A DNA stretch of 64,000 bases from an uncultured Draconibacterium sp. (lineage in GTDB: Bacteria; Bacteroidota; Bacteroidia; Bacteroidales; Prolixibacteraceae): positions 2,328,501 to 2,392,500 of the forward strand of contig NZ_OY781365.1 in the NCBI RefSeq assembly GCF_963676815.1, in the 5' to 3' direction. The position numbers and the translations under genes were made by a program. Positions 26,969-35,741 of the stretch are shown here, piece by piece; the stretch's first letter is position 1; the number at the start of each line of letters is the position of its first letter. Under the pieces are notes generated by a model. That model worked only from the letters and a program-made list of their open reading frames with translations. It was not told the origin of the DNA and ran no database searches.

Positions 26969-28576
26969 ATGGGTGCAAAGAATTGTCCGGAAACACCGAG
27001 GCAAAAAATGATAAACATGATGTACATTGTACTTACTGCAATGTTGGCACTCAATGTTGCATCAGAAGTACTTGAGGCGTTTCGCGTGGTAGACAGTAGT
27101 TTGCTGCAAACGCTGGATGCTGTGGACATGCAGAACGCTCAGATATATTCATCGTTTGAACAAGCTTACATCGAAAATCCAACAAAAGTTGGAGAATGGA
27201 AAGAAAAGGCCGATCAACTCAGAGAAAAATCTGAGGAAATGATCAATTACGTTTCAGAGCTTAAAGACGAAGTAGTAACCTACTCGGGAGTAAAGCCTGT
27301 GAACGAGGATAATCCGATTGAAGAAGAGGGTTTTTATCATACAAAAACAGATGGTACCGTAGTTGAAGTTGAGAAAAAGGATGACTTAAACGGACCTTCT
27401 GAATTAATGATAACGCAGAAAAAAGCAACCGAACTTAAAAAGGCTGTTGATGATTATCGCGTGTTTCTTACTTCACTGATTTCGGAAGACGACAGTGAAC
27501 TTCGAGAAACCATTTTGAGTGAGTTGAATACAGCCGATCCATCACGAGGAGCAAAAGGAGAGGGTAATTACAAATCATGGGAATCGGAACATTTTGAAGA
27601 TAAACCACTAATTGCGGTAATGACCTTGCTCTCTAAAATTCAGATTGACGTTAAGAATTCGGAAGCTTACGTTGCAAAATATTTATATGCTGAAATCGAT
27701 GAAGGATCGTTTAAATTTAACCGCTTAGGAGCTCGTGTTATCGCCAACTCAAACGTGGTTTTAATGGGCGATGAGTATAAAGCTGAAGTTTTCCTTGCCG
27801 CAGAAGATACTACACAACAACCGGTGATACTTATTAACGGTCAGGAAGTGGATGTTGAAGACGGAAAGGCAACTTATATTGGAAATACCAGTCAGCCGGG
27901 AAAATTTACCTGGAGTGGTTTAATAAAATACAAAACTCCGGGAGGCATTATAAAAAGCTATCCGTTTGAGCAGGAATATCAGGTTTCGGAGCCAACAGTT
28001 ACCATGTCGGCTACAAAAATGAACGTATTCTATAAAGGGCTGAAAAACCCCTTTGATGTTGGTGGTGGTGCAATTCCGAATGAAGATTTGGAAGTAGAGA
28101 TGACCAACGGATCTGTCTCAAAAGAAGGCGATGCATACGTTATTGAACCTGCAGAGCTGGATGAAATGGGGCGTAAAACGAAAGTTAGTGTTTACGCAAC
28201 AATTAACGGAAGTAGACGTTTGATTGGTACAACCGAATGGCGTGTGAAGCGTGTTCCCGATCCGGTAGCACAAATTAACGGACAGTCGGGAGGTGATATT
28301 AGAAAAGAGCTACTTCAAGTGCAGGATGGTGTTTTGGCAGTGCTTGAAGATTTCGATTTTGAATTTGGCTACAGGGTTACTCAATTTACATTGGAAACCA
28401 CATCGCAGGGGTATACGAACCGTTATCCTTCAAATTCAAGACGTTTTACAGCGGAACAAAAGGAAGCATTGGGAAGAGTGAATATTAACAGTATAGTTTA
28501 CATATCAGATATTAAGGCAGTTGGAGATGATGGAACAACTAGAGATCTCGACCCAATATCATTCAAAGTAAAATAG
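26969..28576 (+). CDS. gldM: GldM/PorM, T9SS motor and periplasmic shaft protein
   Basis: A 535-residue protein with one N-terminal transmembrane helix, about residues 17-36 (MYIVLTAMLALNVASEVLEA), preceded by NCPETPRQKMINM, the family start. The periplasmic part has an N-terminal helical domain and three beta domains; the last runs QINGQSGGDIRKELL to the ISDIKAVGDDG region. GldM spans the periplasm and connects the GldL motor to the GldK/GldN ring. gldN begins 6 bases after the stop, so all are one operon. Confidence 0.95.
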   Translation: MGAKNCPETPRQKMINMMYIVLTAMLALNVASEVLEAFRVVDSSLLQTLDAVDMQNAQIYSSFEQAYIENPTKVGEWKEKADQLREKSEEMINYVSELKDEVVTYSGVKPVNEDNPIEEEGFYHTKTDGTVVEVEKKDDLNGPSELMITQKKATELKKAVDDYRVFLTSLISEDDSELRETILSELNTADPSRGAKGEGNYKSWESEHFEDKPLIAVMTLLSKIQIDVKNSEAYVAKYLYAEIDEGSFKFNRLGARVIANSNVVLMGDEYKAEVFLAAEDTTQQPVILINGQEVDVEDGKATYIGNTSQPGKFTWSGLIKYKTPGGIIKSYPFEQEYQVSEPTVTMSATKMNVFYKGLKNPFDVGGGAIPNEDLEVEMTNGSVSKEGDAYVIEPAELDEMGRKTKVSVYATINGSRRLIGTTEWRVKRVPDPVAQINGQSGGDIRKELLQVQDGVLAVLEDFDFEFGYRVTQFTLETTSQGYTNRYPSNSRRFTAEQKEALGRVNINSIVYISDIKAVGDDGTTRDLDPISFKVK

Positions 28577-28582
28577 GAAGTT

Positions 28583-29434
28583 ATGAAGAAGATAGTAGTT
28601 TGTTTAGGAATTGTTGTTTTTGCGTTAGGTATAATGCACAAAAGTGCTGATGCCCAAATCGTAAACGGAGCCTATAAACAAAACGATATTTACGAAAAGA
28701 AACCAATGCCTTTGGTTGGTGTGCGCGAGGCTGATGTATTTTGGCAGAAGACACTTTGGCGTGTAATCGATTTACGCGAAAAAATGAATATTCCGCTGTA
28801 TTACCCAACTATTGAGGTTGCCGATCGTACTAATTTAATTTCGTTATTGATGAAAGGTATAGAAAATGGTCAGCTTACACCATATGATGCACAAGCTGAT
28901 GACGATTTTAAAATACCGATGAGCTATGCACAGGTTAAGGCAAGGTTTGGAGCTGAAGCAACCACGGAGGAGAAAATCGATTTTGATACCGGCGAACGTA
29001 CTTCTGTTACCGTTCAGGGGACAATTCGCGAGAATGAGATTAAACAGTACATGATTAAGGAACAGTGGTATTTCGATAAGCAAACATCTACTTTAAACGT
29101 TCGTATCCTTGGAATTTGCCCTATTCGTGAATACATGCGCGAAGGCGATACATCTGGGCAGGTGCAGCGTCAGAAGGTATTTTGGGTGTACTATCCCGAA
29201 GCTCGTCCGTTGCTGGCCACCAATTTGGTAATGAATCCATACAATGAAGCTAGAAAACATTCGTTCGACGATATTTTTATCAAGAGGATGTTCAACAGCT
29301 ACGTCGTTAAAGAATCGAATATGTATAACAACCGTGACATCAGTTCGTACCTGGTAGGAAAAGATGCCATGTTGGAATCAAAAAGAATTGAAGACGAAAT
29401 CTTTAATTACGAACAAGATCTTTGGGAATATTAA
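28583..29434 (+). CDS. gldN: GldN/PorN, T9SS ring protein
   Basis: A 283-residue secreted protein with a signal peptide (about residues 1-24, ending SADAQ). Family segments include FWQKTLWRVIDLREKMNIPL, KQYMIKEQWYFDKQTS and RILGICPIREY, ending SYLVGKDAMLESKRIEDEIF. GldN binds GldK in the outer-membrane-linked ring and contacts GldM. It is the last gene of the cluster; a strong terminator follows 21 bases later. Confidence 0.95.
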   Translation: MKKIVVCLGIVVFALGIMHKSADAQIVNGAYKQNDIYEKKPMPLVGVREADVFWQKTLWRVIDLREKMNIPLYYPTIEVADRTNLISLLMKGIENGQLTPYDAQADDDFKIPMSYAQVKARFGAEATTEEKIDFDTGERTSVTVQGTIRENEIKQYMIKEQWYFDKQTSTLNVRILGICPIREYMREGDTSGQVQRQKVFWVYYPEARPLLATNLVMNPYNEARKHSFDDIFIKRMFNSYVVKESNMYNNRDISSYLVGKDAMLESKRIEDEIFNYEQDLWEY

Positions 29435-29455
29435 TTTGACACATCGCATAAAACG

Positions 29456-29486
29456 AAGCCTTATGTTGCCATAAGGCTTTTTTTTG
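29456..29486 (+). terminator. Terminator of the T9SS operon
   Basis: A perfect 10-bp stem (AAGCCTTATG 29456-29465 / CATAAGGCTT 29470-29479) with loop TTGC and a run of T. It separates gldN from the second gldK-like gene. Confidence 0.92.
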
Positions 29487-29541
29487 AAACAATTTAAAAA
29501 GGAACAAGGCGTTTAATTAAGGAAAGATCGAACAATTTTAA

Positions 29542-30903
29542 ATGAAGAAAACCATTATATACTTGTTTATACTTGTTTTGTTTTTGTCGTCCTGCAGAAA
29601 CGAAAGCAACAAGTACCTTACGCTTGGTAAAGGAACAAGTGAAAAGTGGTTTGAACCAACGCCTTTCGGAATGGTGTATGTTAAACGAGGAGCCTATAAT
29701 ATTGGGTCCAACGATGACGAGTTGTACGCCATGCCACATAACAGAACGGTATCAACAGAAGCATTTTGGATTGACGATACCGAAATAACCAACAACGAAT
29801 ACCGTCAGTTTGTGTATTGGGTGCGCGACAAAAAAGCTCGCGAACTGCTCGGACAAACTTACACCGACTTTCTGATAACAGAAGATAAATATGGAGCTCC
29901 GCTTGAAGAACCAAAAATAAACTGGGACGAGCGGATTGAGTGGGACGACCCGGAATATCAAATGGCCATGGACGAACTGTATGTTCCGGAGAATGAGCGT
30001 TTCGGATTCAAAAAAGAAGTTGATGCCCGTAAGTTGGTTTACGAATATTATTGGGTCGATTATAAACAAGCTGCTAAACGAAGCAATGCCTATAACTACG
30101 AAACGCAGCGTTATGAAGGCTCTGTAGTAAATTCGGATGGAGAAATGGTACCAATTGAAAACCGCAGTTCGTTTTTAATGCACGAGTCGGTACCTGTTTA
30201 TCCCGATACCTTGTGTTGGATTAGAGACTTTGCCTACACTTACAACGAGCCTTTTACAATGAAATATTTTTCGCATGTTGGTTTCGACGACTATCCGGTT
30301 GTAGGAGTAACATGGATGCAGGCAAAAGCGTTTTGTAACTGGCGTACAAATTTAAAAACAATTACAGTTGACCGTTTTAACGAAACACCGGCACATGATT
30401 TTCGTTTACCAACCGAAAGCGAGTGGGAGATAGCAGCGCGCGGAGGAATGCATAATAACATGTATCCGTGGGGCAGTTACTACACACGAAATGTTAATGG
30501 CTGTTTTGTGGCTAATTTTAAGCCGTTGCGAGGCAACTACGTTGCCGATAGTCCAACTACAACTACCACAATGAAAGTTGGGCAGTTTGATCCTAATCCT
30601 TACGGCGTTTACGATATGGCCGGTAATGTGGCCGAGTGGACATCAACCGCTTTTTACGAAGCTGGTTATAATGTTATAGACGATTATAATCCTGAGATTC
30701 AATACAACGCCCGCCCCGACGATCCGGCAGTAATGAAACGCAAAGTTGTGCGCGGAGGATCGTGGAAAGACATCGCTTATTACATTCAGTCGGGAACACG
30801 GTCGTTCGAATATCAGGACACTGCAAAATCATATATTGGATTTCGCTGTGTCAGAACTTCTTTCCGCGACGATTTAGGAGGTCAGCGAGGTATTCAGGAT
30901 TAG
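29542..30903 (+). CDS. Second GldK-like lipoprotein (GldK paralogue)
   Basis: A 453-residue lipoprotein (lipobox LFLSSC, Cys18) that matches GldK along its whole length: GMVYVKRGAYNIGS, IDDTEITNNEYRQFVYWV, YPVVGVTWMQAKAFCNWRT, RLPTESEWEIAARGG and GNVAEWTSTAFYEAGYN. It is closer to GldK than to the usual GldJ pattern and clearly arose by duplication. It lies behind a terminator, so it is transcribed separately from gldKLMN. It may form an alternative or mixed ring, or take the GldJ role. It is convergent with the TonB receptor gene, 11 bases away. Confidence 0.88.
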   Translation: MKKTIIYLFILVLFLSSCRNESNKYLTLGKGTSEKWFEPTPFGMVYVKRGAYNIGSNDDELYAMPHNRTVSTEAFWIDDTEITNNEYRQFVYWVRDKKARELLGQTYTDFLITEDKYGAPLEEPKINWDERIEWDDPEYQMAMDELYVPENERFGFKKEVDARKLVYEYYWVDYKQAAKRSNAYNYETQRYEGSVVNSDGEMVPIENRSSFLMHESVPVYPDTLCWIRDFAYTYNEPFTMKYFSHVGFDDYPVVGVTWMQAKAFCNWRTNLKTITVDRFNETPAHDFRLPTESEWEIAARGGMHNNMYPWGSYYTRNVNGCFVANFKPLRGNYVADSPTTTTTMKVGQFDPNPYGVYDMAGNVAEWTSTAFYEAGYNVIDDYNPEIQYNARPDDPAVMKRKVVRGGSWKDIAYYIQSGTRSFEYQDTAKSYIGFRCVRTSFRDDLGGQRGIQD

Positions 30904-30914
30904 TCTCATACCAA

Positions 30915-32753
30915 TCAGAACATCAAATTCAACCCGCCAAATACGGTTATTTCAGGCATCGTGTAATAGCGATTAACGGCATAGTCTGTACTTAGCAAAT
31001 TTTCACCACTTACATAAAGTTTTAAATTCCGAGTGAGGTTGTAGCTCACCTTGGCATTTAATAGCGAGTAACTTTCGAGGTTGGTAACAGGTGATGGATC
31101 ATTGTCAAGCCCCGATACATGTTGCATGTTGGCCACCAGCAAAAGTTTTTTAATGCGGTAAGAAGCATTTAAGAAAAGATGATGTTCCGGCGTTGCATAA
31201 ACCGGATTTTTCATGTTGGTGTAACTGTACGTTGCGTTAAGCGTAATTTGTTTTGTTGGCGTAGCATCCAGCGAAAATTCAATTCCTTTATTCGAAACCT
31301 CGCCCGTATTTTGGTAGCCGTTTGGCTGGCCGGTGTTCACAATCAGATTATCGCCTTTAACTAAAAATGCCGTAAGTTCTACCTGCATTGTACGATCTAA
31401 AAATGCTTGCACAATACCTGTCTCGTAATTCCAGATCGTTTCCGGATCGAGATTAGGATTTGGTCCCCACATAAACAGTTCGCGCATTGTAGGGCTTCTA
31501 AAGCCTTTAGAGATCGTTCCTTTCCAGGTTGTTGATGGCGAGAATGAATTGGCAAAACCCACTGACGGAATCCATACCGAACCGTATTCGCTATGATGCT
31601 GATAACGAAGACCGGCATTAATGATTAGCTTTTCTCCAATATTTTGTTGCGAAAACAAATAGGCACCAATTTCTGTAATTGTGGTGTCGGCAAAAGTCAA
31701 ACCCTGTCCGCCCATTGCAAATGTATTTTCTGCTTTCCCTCCGTAATTCATTAGGTCGAGCCCGGTGGTAAGGTTGTTGCCTTCAAAAAGCCGGAATGTT
31801 TCATAAAGGTTTAATCCGTAATTGTGGTCGTTCGAGTGAAACCCGTCGGTGATTTCGTGTTCACCAAAGTTGTAGAAAAACTTCATTGCTCCCGAAGCTT
31901 TATCAAAAGTATTCTGAAGGGTAAAAGAACCATAACCGCGCAAAATATCTATTGTTTCACCAGGTGTTGCATTCAGTGTATCGGGTCCGGGATCGGATGC
32001 ATCGAAAGCAGCCAGGCTAAAATCGGCCGATGCATTAAAGTGTTCGTTAATTTCGTAGCCTAATTTCAGGTAACCATTAGTTATTTTAAAATCAGAATGA
32101 GATCGGTGACCATCAGTTTGGTCGTGATTGCCAGAGAGAAATAGGCTGAATTTATCCTTTTTAAAACCAATTGATCCCATGTATTTCTGCGTGTTATACG
32201 AGCCGTAAGTTATCCGTCCGTTGCCATTAAATCCATTTGCATCCTGTTTTTTGGTGATAATATTTATAACACCGCCCATTGCATTCGAGCCGTAAAGAAT
32301 GGATGCGGGTCCGCGAATTACCTCCACGCGTTCAACATCTGAAGCTACGTACGAATCGGGTAGTGGATGCCCCATAATTCCCATGAACTGCGGGTGACCG
32401 TCGATAAGCATTAAAACTCCTGTAGTAGGACTTCCGCCAATTCCGCGTATGGAAATCTGACCGGCAGATCCTGCAGCAACACCAAAGCCGGTAACCCCGC
32501 GCTCGGTAACAAACATTCCTGGTACCCGGCCATTTAAAATTGGAAGTAGTGCCGACTCATCGCTTTCCTCAATTTGGCTGCGATTAACAACCGAAACGGC
32601 CATTGGAATATTATTTCGGTTTACCTGAACTTGTGTTCCGGTAACCACAACTTCATTGATTTTTATGGTGTCGTTGGTTGCAAAGTGCATTTGTGCCTGA
32701 GCAATTCCTTGTGCTAAGAGAACGATGAAGAAACTGAAGATAAATATTCGCAT
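30915..32753 (-). CDS. TonB-dependent receptor under a NikR-like operator
   Basis: A 612-residue outer-membrane receptor. Signal peptide about residues 1-20 (QGIAQAQ). A TonB box-like EVVVTGTQVQV follows, then the plug domain with SIRGIGGSPTTGVLMLIDGH, ERVEVIRGPASILYGSNAMG and GVINIITKKQ, and a 22-strand barrel ending in NLMF. The size and plug resemble BtuB/siderophore-type receptors. The gene follows a NikR-family regulator and has a 28-bp NikR-type operator 15 bases before its start. This suggests uptake of nickel, cobalt or a chelate, which is inference; the substrate is not readable from the receptor itself. Confidence 0.85.
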   Translation of the reverse strand: MRIFIFSFFIVLLAQGIAQAQMHFATNDTIKINEVVVTGTQVQVNRNNIPMAVSVVNRSQIEESDESALLPILNGRVPGMFVTERGVTGFGVAAGSAGQISIRGIGGSPTTGVLMLIDGHPQFMGIMGHPLPDSYVASDVERVEVIRGPASILYGSNAMGGVINIITKKQDANGFNGNGRITYGSYNTQKYMGSIGFKKDKFSLFLSGNHDQTDGHRSHSDFKITNGYLKLGYEINEHFNASADFSLAAFDASDPGPDTLNATPGETIDILRGYGSFTLQNTFDKASGAMKFFYNFGEHEITDGFHSNDHNYGLNLYETFRLFEGNNLTTGLDLMNYGGKAENTFAMGGQGLTFADTTITEIGAYLFSQQNIGEKLIINAGLRYQHHSEYGSVWIPSVGFANSFSPSTTWKGTISKGFRSPTMRELFMWGPNPNLDPETIWNYETGIVQAFLDRTMQVELTAFLVKGDNLIVNTGQPNGYQNTGEVSNKGIEFSLDATPTKQITLNATYSYTNMKNPVYATPEHHLFLNASYRIKKLLLVANMQHVSGLDNDPSPVTNLESYSLLNAKVSYNLTRNLKLYVSGENLLSTDYAVNRYYTMPEITVFGGLNLMF

Positions 32754-32767
32754 TATTTTTATTTATA

Positions 32768-32795
32768 GTGTTACGTATTATTTGAAACGTGTTAC
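32768..32795 (-). promoter_or_regulatory. NikR-type operator before the TonB receptor
   Basis: The sequence GTGTTAC (32768-32774) - N14 - GTGTTAC (32789-32795) occupies 28 bases, with the two heptamers 21 bp apart, two helical turns. E. coli NikR uses the same 7-N14-7 layout. Here the second half is a direct rather than inverted copy apart from its GT...AC ends. Confidence 0.6.
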
Positions 32796-32813
32796 TAAGC
32801 AGTCAAAAAAATT

Positions 32814-33215
32814 TTATTCCGCTTTGCTCATTACTAGTTTCCCGTGCTGTATTCCTTTCATGCTGATAAGCTGATCTGAAATTTCTGTAAGCTTTCGAGA
32901 TGGACCTTTCACCGCAATTATTTCCATATAGTTTTTATCGTTTAAATAAAAGCCCTGCGACGAAAGAATAAACTCCTTGTGTTCGTACTGAATCTCTGCC
33001 GATTTTTTTAGTATGTCCTTTTTTTCGTGGTTAAAAACGATAATAACTGCACCGGCCACAATGTTATCGCATTTCCATTTTTCCTCCACCAAATTCTTTT
33101 CAATTAGGTGACGAATGGCACGCGAACGGTTAGCAAAAGCATTGTCCTCAACGTATTTGTCGAGTGCTTCAAGCAATTCTTCATCCAATGAAACGCCAAA
33201 CCTCGATACAGTCAT
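32814..33215 (-). CDS. nikR: NikR-family ribbon-helix-helix regulator lacking nickel ligands
   Basis: A 133-residue protein with the NikR layout: an N-terminal ribbon-helix-helix DNA-binding domain (VSRFGVSLDEELLEALDKYV, then NRSRAIRHLIE) and a C-terminal ACT-like domain (NHEKKDIL through MEIIAVKG, ending MKGIQHGKLVMSK). It aligns without gaps to E. coli NikR in the metal region, but the four nickel ligands are replaced: His76 to Tyr, His87 to Gly, His89 to Tyr, Cys95 to Tyr. It may respond to another ligand or use other residues. Operator-like sequences lie before it and before the downstream TonB receptor gene. Confidence 0.85.
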   Translation of the reverse strand: MTVSRFGVSLDEELLEALDKYVEDNAFANRSRAIRHLIEKNLVEEKWKCDNIVAGAVIIVFNHEKKDILKKSAEIQYEHKEFILSSQGFYLNDKNYMEIIAVKGPSRKLTEISDQLISMKGIQHGKLVMSKAE

Positions 33216-33216
33216 G

Positions 33217-33244
33217 GTGATACTAATTTTAATATTCGTAACAC
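33217..33244 (-). promoter_or_regulatory. NikR-type operator before nikR
   Basis: GTGATAC (33217-33223) - N14 - GTAACAC (33238-33244) is an inverted repeat with one mismatch, 28 bases long. The second half lies inside a perfect palindrome, ATTCGT-AAC-ACGAAT (33234-33248). It ends one base before the nikR start codon, suggesting self-repression. Confidence 0.65.
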
Positions 33245-33331
33245 GAATGTATGAAAATCGGCTGAATCTTTTGCTGTAAAATCAGGATTGTTGAAAATGC
33301 TTTATCTTTAAACAAAATAAAATGATTTGGC

Positions 33332-33736
33332 ATGACGACGATAAAAACAATTTATCTGGGCGAATTGCGCACCGAAAATGAGCACCTGCAATCAGGCAAT
33401 AAAGTTATAACCGATGCTCCAACCGATAATCGCGGAAAAGGCGAGTATTTTTCGCCAACCGATCTGCTGGCAACAGCTCTGGGAAGTTGTATCATGACAA
33501 TTATGGGTATAAAAGCGCGCGATAACGGAATTGATATTGAAGGAACACAGGTTGATGTGACAAAAATAATGGCTTCTGATCCGCGACGTTTAGCCGAGGT
33601 GGTTGTGGAATTTACTTTTCCGGCAAAAAACTATACTGATGAAGAAAAGATACTGGTTGAAAGTGTTGCTGGCGTAAGTCCTGTGCCATTAAGTTTGCAT
33701 CCGGAACTGATTCAGACTATTAAGTTCAATTGGTAG
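33332..33736 (+). CDS. OsmC family protein
   Basis: A 134-residue OsmC/Ohr-like protein. The fold is shown by YLGELRTENEHLQSG, then GEYFSPTDLLATALGSCIMT with the peroxidatic Cys in GSC, and a C-terminal VSPVPLSLHPELIQTIKF. The second, resolving Cys (usually in a CPV motif) is replaced by Ser (VSPV). Classical OsmC proteins reduce organic hydroperoxides with both Cys; with only one, this protein may act differently. It is divergent from nikR and convergent with the M1 peptidase, whose stop is 3 bases away. Confidence 0.85.
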   Translation: MTTIKTIYLGELRTENEHLQSGNKVITDAPTDNRGKGEYFSPTDLLATALGSCIMTIMGIKARDNGIDIEGTQVDVTKIMASDPRRLAEVVVEFTFPAKNYTDEEKILVESVAGVSPVPLSLHPELIQTIKFNW

Positions 33737-33739
33737 TTT

Positions 33740-35668
33740 TTAATACTTAATAAACTTACTGCTGAAAATCCCGGAAGAATATTCAGTGTGTAACAGGTAG
33801 GTTCCTGAAGGAAGATCGGCGACACTAATGGTTGTTTTTGGACTATAGATATGTTTAACCTCATTTCCCTGCATATCAAAAACCCAAATATTGTTAATTT
33901 GAATCTCAGTTGGAACGAGCAAAGTGATTTCGGTATTGGCCGGATTGGGAAAGACTTCGACTGGTTGTGTAGTTGGTATATCGGGAACACCGACAATTTC
34001 ATCGGTTTCGGATAATAGCCAAAGGTCCGGATCGATTACCAGCTCAGCAACGTGAAAGTCGGTTTCAACAATAAAATTTTGTTCATTGGAGGTGTGATTC
34101 AAACGAACATCAAGCGAGTCGGTTCGTCCGGAATTATACAAACGAACAGGCACAGGCATCTCGAAAAAATTGACCGATTCGTGAGTTGTGGTTTGACTCA
34201 ATGTTATCACTGTTTTTCCTTCGTTTTCGGGTTTAAAATTAGCAGAGTAAACAGGATAACCTTCTCCATAAAGCCAGTCGTTAAAAAATTCTGTTAAACT
34301 GGTGTCTGCTGCCAATTCAAAATGTTTTATCACATCCTCAGAGCTGGCAAAGCCATTGGCAACTGCCGAATCGGCAAAATAGTTTTTAAGTCCCTGAAAA
34401 AAGTCATCATCACCAATTACCCAACGCAACATGTGCAGCAAATAAGCTCCTTTAGCATACGATAAGCGGCTGCTGAAAATACGCGACACAGATGTCGTAT
34501 CGGTAACATAAACTGCGCCATCGGGTTCTTGTTTTACCTGGTCGGAGTACACTTGTTTCCAAACCGGCCACCAGTAAGTTTCAATGTTTTCGTATGAAAG
34601 CCCGGTTAAATAAGTGGCAAAACCTTCGTTTAGCCAGATATCCTGCCACGATTTTGGCGTAATATAATCGCCAAACCATTGATGGGCCAGCTCGTGAGCA
34701 ATCAGTCCGTAGCCAAAACCTCCCATAAAACTCATGGTTTGATGTTCCATTCCACCTCCCCAGCCAAACTGTGCGTGGCCGTATTTTTCGGCAGCAAAAG
34801 GATATGGTCCCACCAGGTTTTCGTACAACTGCATTATTTCAGCAGTAACCGGTGTTTTGTCTTTGGCATCTTCAAGATCTTCAGGATATATATAATTCAG
34901 AATCTCAATGGAGTCACCATTCTCCTGAATCAGGTAATCAGAATAGCTTTCGTAATTGGTTACGGCAATGGCAACCAAATAGGTCGCAATGGGGAAACGG
35001 TGTTTCCAATGCATGGTTCTGGAAGAATCGGTCACCTGTTCCGAAACTAAAATTCCGTTGCTGGCCGTTTTGTATTGCTCTGGCGAGGTTACAATTACAT
35101 CAATCGAATCTATTTTATCGGTCAGCGACTGTTTGCAGGGCCACCATTCCATTGCACCGTAAGGTTCTGAGAGTGTCCATAAAACAGGAGTGAATTCAGC
35201 ACCGTGACTACTGGTTTCAAAAGAACCAAATCCCGATGAAGGAGGAACACCATGATAAAAAACCGAAACGGAATCAAGTTGATTTACAGCGAGAACCTGT
35301 GGTAAATTAATCTCTATTTTATTATTCTGGTGGGTAAAAGAACCAGAACTATTTCTGATAAAAACAGAGTCGACTGTTAATGAATCTGAAAGATCAAATT
35401 CAATGAAAGTCAGGGCCTCAGTGCTACTTTTAAAATACGTGGTTACTTTTCCTGAAATGAATCGGATGGCCGGATCAACCTGCCACTCCATACGTTGGTA
35501 AACAAAGTCGGTGAGATTACTATTTTGACTTTCTGTAAAGTTTGATTTCAACAAAAAGCTTCTGCTTTCTTCCAATGCCATTTTATCTGAAATGAAAATT
35601 TCATTTTCCTGGGCAAAAGCATTGAAACAAATGCAGAATAGAAATAGTATGTTGGCAATTCGGATCAT
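33740..35668 (-). CDS. M1 family metallopeptidase with T9SS sorting domain
   Basis: A 642-residue zinc aminopeptidase-like protein. Signal peptide about residues 1-20 (FNAFAQ). The catalytic site is HELAHQWFGD, with the third zinc ligand in NEGFATYL, and the upstream substrate motif GGMEHQ is present. After an Ig-like segment, the C-terminal 75 residues form a T9SS type A sorting domain: VFPNPANTEITL, then LPSGTYLLH and SSKFIKY. The enzyme is therefore exported and probably kept on the cell surface, where it would trim peptides. It stands alone after the terminator of the giant surface gene. Confidence 0.92.
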   Translation of the reverse strand: MIRIANILFLFCICFNAFAQENEIFISDKMALEESRSFLLKSNFTESQNSNLTDFVYQRMEWQVDPAIRFISGKVTTYFKSSTEALTFIEFDLSDSLTVDSVFIRNSSGSFTHQNNKIEINLPQVLAVNQLDSVSVFYHGVPPSSGFGSFETSSHGAEFTPVLWTLSEPYGAMEWWPCKQSLTDKIDSIDVIVTSPEQYKTASNGILVSEQVTDSSRTMHWKHRFPIATYLVAIAVTNYESYSDYLIQENGDSIEILNYIYPEDLEDAKDKTPVTAEIMQLYENLVGPYPFAAEKYGHAQFGWGGGMEHQTMSFMGGFGYGLIAHELAHQWFGDYITPKSWQDIWLNEGFATYLTGLSYENIETYWWPVWKQVYSDQVKQEPDGAVYVTDTTSVSRIFSSRLSYAKGAYLLHMLRWVIGDDDFFQGLKNYFADSAVANGFASSEDVIKHFELAADTSLTEFFNDWLYGEGYPVYSANFKPENEGKTVITLSQTTTHESVNFFEMPVPVRLYNSGRTDSLDVRLNHTSNEQNFIVETDFHVAELVIDPDLWLLSETDEIVGVPDIPTTQPVEVFPNPANTEITLLVPTEIQINNIWVFDMQGNEVKHIYSPKTTISVADLPSGTYLLHTEYSSGIFSSKFIKY

Positions 35669-35706
35669 TGGCTAAAGATACAATTCTGTGAGAAGATTTA
35701 ATGAAA

Positions 35707-35733
35707 AAAAGCGAACCCTTATGGTTCGCTTTT
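35707..35733 (-). terminator. Terminator of the giant surface-protein operon
   Basis: A perfect 11-bp stem (35707-35717 / 35723-35733) with a T-tract on the minus strand, just past the stop of the 1788-residue gene. Confidence 0.88.
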
Positions 35734-35741
35734 TTGTTCCC

